Positions 52,884 through 61,775 are shown, numbered from the stretch's first letter. The stretch: DNA of 64,000 nucleotides from Bacillota bacterium (GCA_023420115.1 JAEZWR010000002.1:1-64000); one strand, 5' to 3'. Translations and numbers: made by a program. Notes: generated from the sequence alone by a model not told the origin.

Positions 52884-54161
52884 TTATTCAATTACAATTT
52901 TATAATAATTCTTTTTCCCACGTCTTAGAATGCACTCATTATTATCAAAGTCTTCCATAACAAAAACTCTATCAATATCTGATATAGCTTGGTCATTAAG
53001 GTAGATGCCATTTTGTTGTAACATTCTTCTTGCTTCTCCCTTACTTGGAAGAATTTTATTTAACGCAATAAAGTCTAAGACTTTTAATGAAGCTAAGTCA
53101 TTTTTATTTAATACAAAGGTTTGCATATTATCGGATTTGCCTTTGCCCCCGAAAAGATCCTCGGCCTGTTTAAGAGCTTCGTCAGCTGCTTCTTTGCCGT
53201 GGATAAGGGCGGTTATTCTCCATGCGAGTAATTTCTTGATAGGATTTAATTCGGCACCCTCTAGTTTCTCATAAGACTTGATTTCTTCCAAAGGCGTAAA
53301 TGTCATTAATCTCATTACTTCGAGTACTTTACAATCTTCAATATTTCTCCAATATTGGAAAAAATCAAACACTGAAGTTTTCTCCTTATCAAGCCATATT
53401 GCTCCACCGACTGTCTTGCCCATTTTTACTCCGTCTGAATTAGTTAAAAGAGTAAATGTTGCAGCATACGCTTGTTCTTGCTTCTCGCGTCTAATGAGAT
53501 CAGCGCCGGCTAAAATATTTGACCACTGATCATCACCACCAAATTCAATACGACAGTCATGTTCGTTGAAGAGATGAAGAAAATCATATGCTTGGAGAAG
53601 CATATAGCTGAATTCGAGAAAAGTTAAGCCTGTTTCAAGTCTAGACTTGTAACAATGAGCGGCTAACATATGATTGACACTAAAATGTTTACCTACATTG
53701 CGAATAAAGTCCAAATAAGTAATAGAGCCAATCCAGTCTAAATTATTGAGAATTTTGGCGCCATCTTGTTCAAAATTAACTATAATTCCAAGCTGCTCCT
53801 TAAACTTTTCTTTGTGAGAGTCGATGGTTTCGTCACTCATCATAGGTCTCATATCAGTTCTGCCGGAAGGATCACCTACTCTTGCAGTAGCACCTCCGAT
53901 TACAGATAGAGGAATATGGCCTGCACTTTGCATATGAGCCATAATCATCATTTGCATAAAATGTCCAACGTGCAGACTTGAAGCAGTCGGATCAAATCCA
54001 ATATAAAATTTTCTTCCTTTGACGCTCAAATATTCTCTTAGACCATCTTTATCATTACACTGAGCAAGATATCCACGAGCCTCAAGTAGGTCTAATACAT
54101 TATCGTAGCCGTCCATAATAGTTTCTGGAACTAGGTAGGACTTATCAACTGTCTGATCCAT
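52884..54161 (-). CDS. tyrS: Tyrosyl-tRNA synthetase
   Basis: It charges tRNA-Tyr. 425 aa with the class I HIGH-type motif SLHVGHFMQ, FYIGFDPT, the tyrosine site SYMLLQAYDFLHL, the KMSKS equivalent KMGKT, and a C-terminal S4 RNA-binding domain (about 360-420). GGAG lies 6 nt upstream of ATG. No T-box leader is seen in the 129-nt spacer upstream (no AGGGTGG-type motif), unlike many Gram-positive tyrS genes. It follows tmcAL in the same direction. Confidence 0.97.
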   Translation of the reverse strand: MDQTVDKSYLVPETIMDGYDNVLDLLEARGYLAQCNDKDGLREYLSVKGRKFYIGFDPTASSLHVGHFMQMMIMAHMQSAGHIPLSVIGGATARVGDPSGRTDMRPMMSDETIDSHKEKFKEQLGIIVNFEQDGAKILNNLDWIGSITYLDFIRNVGKHFSVNHMLAAHCYKSRLETGLTFLEFSYMLLQAYDFLHLFNEHDCRIEFGGDDQWSNILAGADLIRREKQEQAYAATFTLLTNSDGVKMGKTVGGAIWLDKEKTSVFDFFQYWRNIEDCKVLEVMRLMTFTPLEEIKSYEKLEGAELNPIKKLLAWRITALIHGKEAADEALKQAEDLFGGKGKSDNMQTFVLNKNDLASLKVLDFIALNKILPSKGEARRMLQQNGIYLNDQAISDIDRVFVMEDFDNNECILRRGKKNYYKIVIE

Positions 54162-54290
54162 TTAATTCTCCAACTTTCCTATATTAATTAACTATTTTCA
54201 CATCATTACTTCAAGATGTATTCTAATACACCTTTGGCGATTTATGGCAAAAAGCACGTCCCGTGTATTTAGCTATAACAATTTTAATTA

Positions 54291-55628
54291 TCATTTGTGT
54301 TTGATTTTAATTTCTATTGGGTACTTGCTAAATAACGAGTTCTTTTTGTTTCCTCGTAGTATATCACATAGCATCTCTGCCTTGAGGTCGAGTTTGAAGT
54401 ATTTTAATTGTTCATTGTCTAGAGATTTCAAAGCTGCCGCAGAATTTGAAATAAGACAGATATCAGATGCTTTTCTCATTTCTTTGAGAAGATAGCGCCC
54501 CTTACGGTTATAAGCAAGGATACGTGTATACTTTAAATCTATATCATCTAAAATAAAATTGTCAGCACCAAGAATTAGGTGAAGCAAAGCTCGCCTGACT
54601 CTTGTTTTGGGATATCTTTTAGATGCCACCATGTCGACTAAGGCTTCAAATGTATCATAATAATTATCTAGATTTAATTCTTGATAAGTATTAAGTATTC
54701 TATCTAATAGTCCCTCTGAAAATTCAGGGAGCTTAGAAATTGCTTCTTTGTCCATCATGTTAAGGCTCTGGTGAAGAAGCAAAGAAAGGTCTGAAGAAAA
54801 TAGAAGTTTACTATTTTTAGTAGCCATGCATAGTGAGGCGGTTATGACAGGGGGGAGGTATGAACTTAAGTTCATCATAATCTGTGATGGTTTGCGATTA
54901 GATGAGAGTAACTCTCTCAAGGCCGAGGCTGGCAATAGCTCCTCTGAAATAGTAGCAAAAGCCTTAGAAGTTTCATCTATTTCATTATTCATAAGTGATG
55001 AATCTTTTTCATTTAGCTTCCCCACACGTTTGTGAAAAAAAATCTTATCATGCATATTGTGCTTCTTTAACTCAGATAAGTACGCTAGTGCTAAGATATC
55101 ATTAGATTGTTTAAGGAAGTCTAATATATAGTCCTTGCCATACTTTAAATACAAATCCAGCTTTGTTTCTTTTAGTGTATCTATTAATGCCCTAGCTCTA
55201 GCATCGGCAAAGGACAGACCAAGTTCTAGTTCTGATTTTAGAGATAATTTAAAATATGGAGACTCATCATTAATTATCGTAGCAAATTCACTTAGAAGCT
55301 CATAATTTGCTGATTCTGACCCGCATATTATTTCTGAACAGATGTTTGTTCCAGCAATTATTGATATAGCACCTTTTGCAAAATTCCCAGCATGGGAGCA
55401 AGAGTAGTAACTAGGTAACTTAAGAACTAAATCAGCACCTAACTTAATGGCAGAACTTGCCCTTTGATATTTATCTAAAATAGCAGGTATGCCACGTTGA
55501 CAGAAGTCTCCAGACATTAGGATGACAAGAGCCTCGTCTTCTTGGAGTCTATGTCTAGCAATTTTAAGCTGCTCTACATGACCTTTGTGTAGAGGGTTGT
55601 ATTCTGCGATAATAAATCTTGCTTTCAT
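54291..55628 (-). CDS. tmcAL: tRNA(Met) cytidine acetate ligase
   Basis: TmcAL (formerly YlbM) activates acetate with ATP to acetylate the wobble cytidine of elongator tRNA-Met. 445 aa. The nucleotidyltransferase start IIAEYNPLHKGHVEQL with its HxGH motif, VILMSGDFCQRGIPAILDKYQRA and GADLVLKLPSYYSC are family hallmarks; the C-terminal half is helical. The gene precedes tyrS, forming a tRNA-function pair. The ribosome site is weak (AAGGAT about 13 nt upstream). Confidence 0.92.
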   Translation of the reverse strand: MKARFIIAEYNPLHKGHVEQLKIARHRLQEDEALVILMSGDFCQRGIPAILDKYQRASSAIKLGADLVLKLPSYYSCSHAGNFAKGAISIIAGTNICSEIICGSESANYELLSEFATIINDESPYFKLSLKSELELGLSFADARARALIDTLKETKLDLYLKYGKDYILDFLKQSNDILALAYLSELKKHNMHDKIFFHKRVGKLNEKDSSLMNNEIDETSKAFATISEELLPASALRELLSSNRKPSQIMMNLSSYLPPVITASLCMATKNSKLLFSSDLSLLLHQSLNMMDKEAISKLPEFSEGLLDRILNTYQELNLDNYYDTFEALVDMVASKRYPKTRVRRALLHLILGADNFILDDIDLKYTRILAYNRKGRYLLKEMRKASDICLISNSAAALKSLDNEQLKYFKLDLKAEMLCDILRGNKKNSLFSKYPIEIKIKHK

Positions 55629-55700
55629 TAAATCTAAGATCCTTAACTATAGAAGATTAATAAAACTTTAATAACAAAGTCAAGCTAGCTACTTGCGTGT

Positions 55701-55728
55701 ATTTAGATCCTGAACGCTTGATCTAAAT
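55701..55728. promoter_or_regulatory. Perfect 9-bp inverted repeat in the tmcAL/EamA divergent spacer
   Basis: ATTTAGATC (55701-55709) and GATCTAAAT (55720-55728) are perfectly symmetrical, with a 10-nt spacer. It sits about 75 nt upstream of tmcAL and 130 nt upstream of the transporter start. No T-run follows, so an operator is more likely than a terminator. Confidence 0.45.
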
Positions 55729-55860
55729 AAATATTTACAAACTTAAGTCTTTGGCTTGAGTATAGATTATACTAAAAGCACTCTGTGTATATGTATATAA
55801 TAATGAAAATTAAGGGTAATTATAATTGATGAAATATATAGTTGTTTGTAGAGGCTTATT

Positions 55861-56841
55861 ATGCGAGCAGAATTAAATAAATATCTCAAATCGAAATTAT
55901 TTGCTGCTACCTTGGCGTGTTTTGCTTGTTTCATGTGGGGGACAGCCTTTGCCACCGTAAAACGAGGATATGAGATTCTTGAAATTCATTCTAATGATAT
56001 TCCAGAAATACTATTTTTTGCAGGAATCAGATTTACAATCGGCGGCTTGTTTGTTTTAGTTCTTTCATATTTTTTAACTGGTGTTCGAACTAAGGTCAAA
56101 AGTAGTTTAAAAGGTGAGTTGTTTTCTTATGCTATTTTTGCAACTACGGCAATGTATTTTTTCTATTACATTGGTGTTAGTCACGCATCTGGTTTGAATT
56201 CATCAATGATTAATTCTTGTGCCGCCTTTGTCAGTGTTTTTCTTGCACATTTTTTCTTTAAGAATGACAGACTCAATATACAAAAAATCATTGCAGTTGC
56301 GATTGCTTTTGTTGGTCTTTATATACTTAATGTAAGCGGGTCATCTGGAGATAGTTCCTCAAGTTCGAACTTTACTTTTATGGGAGAAGGTTTTATGGCT
56401 ATTTCTACTGTAATGGTATCACTTAGCTCAATTTGGAATAAGAAATTACTTGATAAGTATGATCCATTTTTGATTGCTTATGCTCAGTTATTTTATGGTG
56501 GACTTTGTATGATTTTTCTTTCACTGGCTCTTGGAGGAAAAATAAATATAGGTCCCAATAATTTACCTGAATTTCTTGTCTGCTTATTATGGCTTTCTCT
56601 TATTTCATGTACGGCTTTTAGTATCTGGTCGATGATACTTAAGTTTCATCCTGCTTCAAAAATGGAAATGTATAGATGTACAATTCCAATTTTTTCTGCT
56701 ATTGCCTCTTATATTTTACTTGGGGAAGAAATATTTACTTATAAAAAGATATTGGCAATTGGCTTGTTGGTATTTTCTTTGGTTCTTTTGAATTTAAAAT
56801 TAAAAAATCCAAATGATGATAAATTATCACATAAATGTTAA
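55861..56841 (+). CDS. EamA/DMT-family transporter
   Basis: 326 aa with ten hydrophobic segments in two EamA repeats, CFMWGTAFATVKRGYEI in the first, and SSIWNKKLLDKYDPFLIAYAQLFYGG opening the second, separated by a Ser-rich loop (about residues 160-170). DMT proteins move amino acids, nucleotide sugars, purines or drugs. AGAGG lies 6 nt upstream of ATG. The substrate cannot be inferred; it stands alone before the tmRNA gene. Confidence 0.9.
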   Translation: MRAELNKYLKSKLFAATLACFACFMWGTAFATVKRGYEILEIHSNDIPEILFFAGIRFTIGGLFVLVLSYFLTGVRTKVKSSLKGELFSYAIFATTAMYFFYYIGVSHASGLNSSMINSCAAFVSVFLAHFFFKNDRLNIQKIIAVAIAFVGLYILNVSGSSGDSSSSSNFTFMGEGFMAISTVMVSLSSIWNKKLLDKYDPFLIAYAQLFYGGLCMIFLSLALGGKINIGPNNLPEFLVCLLWLSLISCTAFSIWSMILKFHPASKMEMYRCTIPIFSAIASYILLGEEIFTYKKILAIGLLVFSLVLLNLKLKNPNDDKLSHKC

Positions 56842-56882
56842 TAGAAAGATTTAATTAAGTATCAAAAATATCATTTGGGGTC

Positions 56883-56891
56883 TGTTATAAT
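56883..56891 (+). promoter_or_regulatory. Extended -10 promoter element of ssrA
   Basis: TGTTATAAT (TGn plus TATAAT) lies 20 nt before the tmRNA 5' end. No good -35 box is visible, which fits an extended -10 promoter. Confidence 0.6.
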
Positions 56892-56910
56892 CTTGAATAG
56901 TTATTCATAT

Positions 56911-57284
56911 GGGGACGTAATGGTTTCGACAGGGCTTGATACCCTTGAGTAGCGGGTAGTGGATACTCGTTGGCCACTTTAACAAACGAGTGAAAAAATA
57001 GTTGCAAACGATAACTATTCTTTAGCTGCTGCTTAATCAGCGGCTCATGAGCCCTCTTTTTCTGCGGAGAGGATAGCTCGTGTTAGTATGCAGATCTTGT
57101 AAGTTCTTGGTTAAACTTTCACCCTCTTTCGTCTTGTCTCGAGCGTTGTGAGGTAATAGAGACTACTGGATGAACTACCTGTCAAGAGGTTAAGTTCTGA
57201 TAGGAATAATTCATATCTTGACTGCACCCGGAGAAACTCTTGGGAAGATGGTTTTGGACAGGAGTTCGACTCTCCTCGTCTCCA
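56911..57284 (+). ncRNA. ssrA: tmRNA (transfer-messenger RNA)
   Basis: The 374-nt gene starts GGGGACGTAATGGTTTCGAC and ends with a T-arm-like GGAGTTCGACTCTCC and CGTCTCC plus discriminator A; the two ends pair as an alanine-tRNA-like acceptor stem. The tag frame starts at the resume codon GCA (57004) and reads ANDNYSLAAA before TAA at 57034-57036. It rescues stalled ribosomes and marks the products for proteolysis. The CCA end is not encoded. It is a one-piece tmRNA with its own terminator. Confidence 0.97.
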
Positions 57285-57293
57285 TCTTTCATT

Positions 57294-57330
57294 AACACTG
57301 CGATAATTTTCGTCAGTGTTTTTTATTTTT
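57294..57330 (+). terminator. ssrA terminator
   Basis: AACACTG (57294-57300) and CAGTGTT (57314-57320) pair, extended by CGA/TCG with one bulge, followed by TTTTATTTTT. Confidence 0.88.
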
Positions 57331-57527
57331 ACTGTGTAAACTTCGATATTTTATCATTGCTATTATAAATTTTATTTGCATTATTTTTCATAGCATTTAC
57401 TTCTTTCTACAACAAAAAAAATTTATAGTCAATTAAAGGTAGTTCACATATTCGGTGATAATTGAGTTTTAAAATATTCTTCACAGAAGATATAATTATT
57501 ATAAATTTTTATATGGAGTGTACAAAA

Positions 57528-58160
57528 ATGAATCCATTTTTGATTGGTATTGCAGGGGGAACATCTTCTGGCAAGAGCAGTATAGTTAAGATGATCAAAG
57601 AAGATTTAGGTGAATACTGTGCGACCATAGAGATGGACGCATATTATAAGGCCTTTTCCAATTTTTCCCTTGATGAAAGAAAAAAATTTAATTATGACCA
57701 TCCTGACTCTTTTGATAGTCAACGTTTCTTTTCCGATTTAAAAATGCTAAAGGATGGCTTACCTGTAGAGGCTCCAATTTATGATTTTGTTCAATATACT
57801 CGCAAGGCGGAAACTAGAACAATAAATCCGCACCCCGTCATGATTGTTGAAGGTTTGCTTGTATTTTGGCAGGAGGAACTGAGAAATTTATTAGATTTAA
57901 AAGTTTTTGTCCAGGCTGATTCTGATATTCGCCTTATAAGAAGAATTAGACGAGATACAGGAGAGAGAGGAAGGAGTATTGAGTCGGTACTTACTCAATA
58001 TGAGAATACTGTTAAACCAATGCACGAAAGATTTATTGAACCGACTATGAAATATGCTGACATTATTATTCCAAGGGGTGCTCACAACACAATAGGCGTT
58101 GATATTTTAAGACATCATTTAAAATTGAAGTTAAAAGATATCAATGATGGGCAAGAATAA
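57528..58160 (+). CDS. udk: Uridine kinase
   Basis: It phosphorylates uridine and cytidine in pyrimidine salvage. 210 aa with Walker A IAGGTSSGKSS at the start, MDAYYK, NYDHPDSFD (substrate loop), IVEGLLVFW and RLIRRIRRDTGERGRS (lid). These match Udk/uridine-cytidine kinase. ATG 57528 fits the family start; GGAG is 9 nt upstream. The long upstream in-frame extension has no family support. It stands alone after the tmRNA. Confidence 0.95.
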   Translation: MNPFLIGIAGGTSSGKSSIVKMIKEDLGEYCATIEMDAYYKAFSNFSLDERKKFNYDHPDSFDSQRFFSDLKMLKDGLPVEAPIYDFVQYTRKAETRTINPHPVMIVEGLLVFWQEELRNLLDLKVFVQADSDIRLIRRIRRDTGERGRSIESVLTQYENTVKPMHERFIEPTMKYADIIIPRGAHNTIGVDILRHHLKLKLKDINDGQE

Positions 58161-58259
58161 TATATTAAATTAATTGCTTAATCTGAATATATTTTGGATA
58201 AAAAATTAATAATAGATAGCGAGTTTATAGTTTTAAGATATTTATAGAGGATTTATATA

Positions 58260-59846
58260 ATGAAACATTATGATTTAGTTGTTATTGGAACAGGAGCAGC
58301 AAATATAATTTCTGATGCGGCTATAGATGCTGGCTTGAAAGTGGCTATATGCGAGAAGGGAAAGTTTGGAGGTACTTGCCTTACAAGAGGGTGTATTCCG
58401 ACCAAAGTTTTAGCGACAGTTAGTGAGAAAAAATGTGAATTAGAACACTTGTCTAGAATAGGAATTGATTTTGATAGTGAAAATATTAGGCTTGACCAGA
58501 AGCTTGTAAAGGATAGAGTCTTTAATAAAATTAATGAGTCTAATGAAATTGCTGACGAGTATCGTGAAGCTGGGGCTGATGTTTACGAAGCGGAAGCCAG
58601 TTTTGTATCTGATAAGATTATACGTATAAATCCAATTGATGGTTCTAAGTCTTTTGAGATAAGTGGTGATAAGATAGTTATAGCAAGTGGAGCTAGAACT
58701 ATGAAACTAGATTTAAAAGGACTTGAGTCTTGTTCTTATCTTTGTTCAGAGACTTTCTTTTCTGATAAATATCCTTTGCCCTTTCCTAAGTCAATAATTA
58801 TATTAGGAGGAGGGTACATAGCTTGTGAATTTGCCTCTATCTTTAACGCCTTTGGGACTGAAGTTACCCTAATTCAGAGATCTGAGCATATTTTGAGCAA
58901 GGCAGATGAAGATATATCATTAGCTCTCGAGAGAGCTTTTTTGAAGAGGGGGATTAATCTTTTTACCTCAACGGAGTTGTTAGAAGCTGGATTTTGTGAT
59001 GAATCAAATGACGAGAGCAGTGAGTCTAAGTCTAGGTCTAAGTCGAAGTATGTTGAATTTAAACAGCATGGAAAGGTTAGGAGAGTAAGGGCCGAGGAGA
59101 TTTTTTTAGCGACCGGCGTTATGTCTAATGCTGATACTTTAACCTTGGAGAATACTGGAATTGAAATAGATAAAAGGGGATATATTAAGTGCAACGAAGC
59201 CTTGGAAACAAGTGTTGATGGTGTATATTGTTTAGGAGATGCCAATGGCAGAGTTCAACTTAGACACAAGGCTAATAAAGAGGCTGAAATTTTAGCAAAT
59301 AATCTTCTTTCTTCTGCTTCGTATTTACGTATGGATTATAGTTTGATTCCGGCGGCGGTTTTTACCTATCCAGAAATTGCCTATGTTGGTTTGAGCGAAA
59401 AAGAGGCTCGTGAAATATATGGAGACAGAGTATTGACAACTATTATGAGTTATTCTGCTGTGGCTAAAGGATATGCACTCGGTATCACCGATGAAAATGA
59501 AACTGCTCCCGATTGCTTCATAAAATTGATAGTAGATAAGGAAAATCATAGAATTATTGGAGTCCATATAATAGGCCCTGCGGCCTCTATTCTTATACAT
59601 CAATATAGTTATTTGATGAATTTGGCTACACATGAAATAGCAGAGATTAATGATATTAAGCCTAGTGACAAATTAAAAGATGCACGCATTTTGGACAAAG
59701 AAAAATTAACAATAGATAAGTCACTTTTAAATTCCGATTTAGATACAACTGATACTATGGATTCCTTAGTATGTGCACATCCGTCACTTTCTGAATTGGC
59801 TGCATGGGCACCTTCATTAATCACTTATGAAGATGACGAAGATTGA
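58260..59846 (+). CDS. Dihydrolipoamide-dehydrogenase-like flavoprotein with two insertions
   Basis: 528 aa of the FAD/NAD disulfide oxidoreductase family. Present are the FAD motif VVIGTGAANII, the redox disulfide GTCLTRGCIPTK (about residues 40-45), the NAD motif IILGGGYIACEFA, ATGVMSNAD, YCLGDANG and C-terminal TYPEIAYVG. The catalytic-His end is CAHPSLSE, preceded by an unusual insert of about 35 residues after HEIAEINDIKPSD. A second, Ser/Lys/Arg-rich insert (DESSESKSRSKSK) lies near residue 253. No lipoyl-enzyme complex genes are adjacent, so the partner thiol is unknown. Confidence 0.85.
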   Translation: MKHYDLVVIGTGAANIISDAAIDAGLKVAICEKGKFGGTCLTRGCIPTKVLATVSEKKCELEHLSRIGIDFDSENIRLDQKLVKDRVFNKINESNEIADEYREAGADVYEAEASFVSDKIIRINPIDGSKSFEISGDKIVIASGARTMKLDLKGLESCSYLCSETFFSDKYPLPFPKSIIILGGGYIACEFASIFNAFGTEVTLIQRSEHILSKADEDISLALERAFLKRGINLFTSTELLEAGFCDESNDESSESKSRSKSKYVEFKQHGKVRRVRAEEIFLATGVMSNADTLTLENTGIEIDKRGYIKCNEALETSVDGVYCLGDANGRVQLRHKANKEAEILANNLLSSASYLRMDYSLIPAAVFTYPEIAYVGLSEKEAREIYGDRVLTTIMSYSAVAKGYALGITDENETAPDCFIKLIVDKENHRIIGVHIIGPAASILIHQYSYLMNLATHEIAEINDIKPSDKLKDARILDKEKLTIDKSLLNSDLDTTDTMDSLVCAHPSLSELAAWAPSLITYEDDED

Positions 59847-59876
59847 AAAAAGGGCTTCTTTTAGAAGCTCTTTTTT
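59846..59876 (+). terminator. Terminator of the flavoprotein gene
   Basis: AAAAAAGGGCTTC and GAAGCTCTTTTTT pair (one wobble) around TTTTA, then AG. It begins at the stop codon. Confidence 0.93.
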
Positions 59877-60034
59877 AGTTTGGTTCTACGTTAGCTATAT
59901 CATATTTATTATTTCTTTTAGAATTATTAGGATAAGTCTTTAGAATATTCAATAAATTGCTTTTTCTTGATAACAAACAGTAGAAAGGGTGCAATTTGAT
60001 ACTAGTGAATTTATTGCTAATGATAGAGCTTTGA

Positions 60035-60062
60035 TTGTTTCAAATATAAAAGGTGATATAAT
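60035..60062 (+). promoter_or_regulatory. Promoter of the ABC-F leader transcript
   Basis: TTGTTT (60035-60040), a 16-nt spacer and an extended -10 TGATATAAT with TATAAT at 60057-60062. Transcription would start near 60069, just ahead of the leader-peptide ribosome site. Confidence 0.65.
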
Positions 60063-60094
60063 CTATGTATTATGAGATTAGGAGGTACTAGAAA

Positions 60095-60127
60095 ATGAAC
60101 AGCGTAAATATTTCTATGGATAACTAA
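60095..60127 (+). CDS. Leader peptide MNSVNISMDN of the ABC-F gene
   Basis: AGGAGG (60080-60085) is 9 nt upstream of an ATG opening ten codons: Met-Asn-Ser-Val-Asn-Ile-Ser-Met-Asp-Asn, then TAA at 60125-60127. The stop codon touches the first arm of the attenuator. Short leader peptides ahead of ABC-F, erm and cat genes sense antibiotic-stalled ribosomes. Confidence 0.7.
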   Translation: MNSVNISMDN

Positions 60128-60161
60128 GAGGGGAAGAAATCCTCTCTTGATAGGAGGATTT
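60126..60161 (+). promoter_or_regulatory. Two mutually exclusive hairpins controlling the ABC-F ribosome site
   Basis: Hairpin A: AAGAGGGGA (60126-60134) with TCCTCTCTT (60140-60148), 9 bp, loop AGAAA. Hairpin B: AAATCCTC (60137-60144) with GAGGATTT (60154-60161), 8 bp, loop of 9. B buries the Shine-Dalgarno AGGAGG (60152-60157) and ends at the start codon. They share 60140-60144, so A and B cannot coexist; A leaves the Shine-Dalgarno free. Confidence 0.72.
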
Positions 60162-61763
60162 ATGATATATATACAGAATTTAAAAAAGAACATAGCAGAT
60201 AGAAATTTATTTGAAATTGCAAGCTTATATATTAATGAAAATGATAAGTGTGCTTTTATAGGGGATAATGGGTCTGGCAAAACAACTTTATTAAGAATTA
60301 TTTTAGGTCTTGATAAAGATTATTCTGGAGATGTGAAGGTAGATGGGTCTTTTGGATATCTATTAAATGAAGAGATTGACAAAGATTTTTATGATGAAAA
60401 ACTTTTTAGGACTGAATTAAATTTTGATGATAAGTATAGCCCGGGAGAATACCAAAGATTAAAACTTATCGATTTGCTTTCTGATAATTTTAAATTTCTT
60501 TTGATGGATGAACCGACTTCCCATTTGGATATTGGTCAAAAAGAAGAACTTATAGATAGGTTGAGAGCAAGAAAACTTGGATTCTTAATTATTTCCCATG
60601 ACCGTGATTTTATTAATAGAACTTGTAATAAAGTTATTGAATTATCAGATGGGAAGATTGATGAATACAAGGGCGATTATAAATTTTATCTTGAAGAAAG
60701 AGAGCGCAGATATAAATTTCAAACAAGCGAATATACTAGTTATATAAAAGAAAAGAGAAGATTGGAGAATGTAGCTAGTAATATTAAGAAACAGTCATCA
60801 AAAATTAGAACTGCTCCTAAAAGAATGGGCAACTCAGAAGCTAGACTTCATAAAATGGGGGGACAGGGAAATAAGAAAAAATTAGACAAGCAAGTAAAGG
60901 CTATAGAATCTAGAATAGATCAACTTGATATTAAAGAGAAACCCAAGGAAGAAAAAAAAGTAATTCTATCTATTCCTGACAATGAAAAAATTCACTCTAA
61001 GATTTTAGTAAGAGCAGAAAAACTAAGTAAAGATTTTAATAATAAAATTTTATTTCAAGATGCTTCATTTATTATAGAGAATAATTCAAAAGTAGCACTT
61101 ATAGGAGAAAATGGATCTGGCAAAACCACCTTGTTAAAGATGATCCTTGATAAGAAGGATATATGGGTTAATCCTAATCTTAAAATAGGGTATTTTAGCC
61201 AAATGAGTGATATCCTAGATCAAGACAAGACCATATTAAAAAATGTGCTAGGCACATCTATATATGATGAAACTATTACAAGGATTATTCTGGCAAGACT
61301 AGGGTTTAAGAATGATGATAGTTTGAAAATTGTCAAAGTACTAAGTGATGGGGAAAAGGCAAAAGTAAAATTAGCAAAAATCTTAACATCTGATTTCAAC
61401 TTTCTTATTTTTGATGAACCTACAAATTTTTTAGATATTAGATCCATTGAAGGCTTTGAAAATCTATTAAAGTCTTACGATAGACCCTTTATATTTGTCA
61501 CTCATGATGAGGATTTAATCAATAATATAGCAAATACTATATTATTGATTAAGGATAAACAAATTAGTAAGTTTAATGGCAATTTAAGAGATTATAAGAA
61601 TAGCCAAAAAGAAGATAATAAAAGTATTAGTAAAGATGAATTATTGCTTGAATTTAGGATATCATCAATAAGTTCAAGGCTCTCTATGGAAATATCTAAG
61701 GAAGAAAGAGAAAAATTAGAAGAGGAATATAAAGATTTAATATCTAGAAAAAGTAATAATTAA
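60162..61763 (+). CDS. ABC-F ribosome-protection ATPase (antibiotic resistance type)
   Basis: 533 aa with two ABC domains and no membrane part. First domain: Walker A GDNGSGKTT, signature YSPGEYQRLKL, Walker B LLMDEPTSHLD. A linker of about 90 residues is rich in Lys/Arg, with APKRMGNSEARLHKMGGQG. Second domain: GENGSGKTT, VLSDGEKAKVKLAK and FLIFDEPTNFLD. The long linker and the NSEARLHKM text resemble Vga/CplR-type proteins that dislodge lincosamides, streptogramin A and pleuromutilins. ATG 60162 with AGGAGG 4 nt upstream is the start. Its codon use is more AT-rich than its neighbours, which suggests acquisition. Confidence 0.9.
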   Translation: MIYIQNLKKNIADRNLFEIASLYINENDKCAFIGDNGSGKTTLLRIILGLDKDYSGDVKVDGSFGYLLNEEIDKDFYDEKLFRTELNFDDKYSPGEYQRLKLIDLLSDNFKFLLMDEPTSHLDIGQKEELIDRLRARKLGFLIISHDRDFINRTCNKVIELSDGKIDEYKGDYKFYLEERERRYKFQTSEYTSYIKEKRRLENVASNIKKQSSKIRTAPKRMGNSEARLHKMGGQGNKKKLDKQVKAIESRIDQLDIKEKPKEEKKVILSIPDNEKIHSKILVRAEKLSKDFNNKILFQDASFIIENNSKVALIGENGSGKTTLLKMILDKKDIWVNPNLKIGYFSQMSDILDQDKTILKNVLGTSIYDETITRIILARLGFKNDDSLKIVKVLSDGEKAKVKLAKILTSDFNFLIFDEPTNFLDIRSIEGFENLLKSYDRPFIFVTHDEDLINNIANTILLIKDKQISKFNGNLRDYKNSQKEDNKSISKDELLLEFRISSISSRLSMEISKEEREKLEEEYKDLISRKSNN

Positions 61764-61775
61764 TTATAAATATTT

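Noticed and set aside
54250..54265. Terminator after tmcAL (AAAAAGCACG...CGTGT)
   Set aside because: Only 4-5 bp pair and the T-run is short on the minus strand; tmcAL and tyrS may be cotranscribed.
54162..54290. Possible T-box riboswitch ahead of tyrS
   Set aside because: The spacer is only 129 nt and contains no AGGGTGG-type antiterminator motif or specifier stem that I can see.
57462..57527. 22-residue N-terminal extension of uridine kinase
   Set aside because: The conserved P-loop start follows ATG 57528, which has a ribosome site; upstream text is AT-rich and unlike the family.
59325..59824. Overlapping minus-strand open frames within the flavoprotein gene
   Set aside because: Shadow frames of a strongly coding region; their translation shows no domain pattern.
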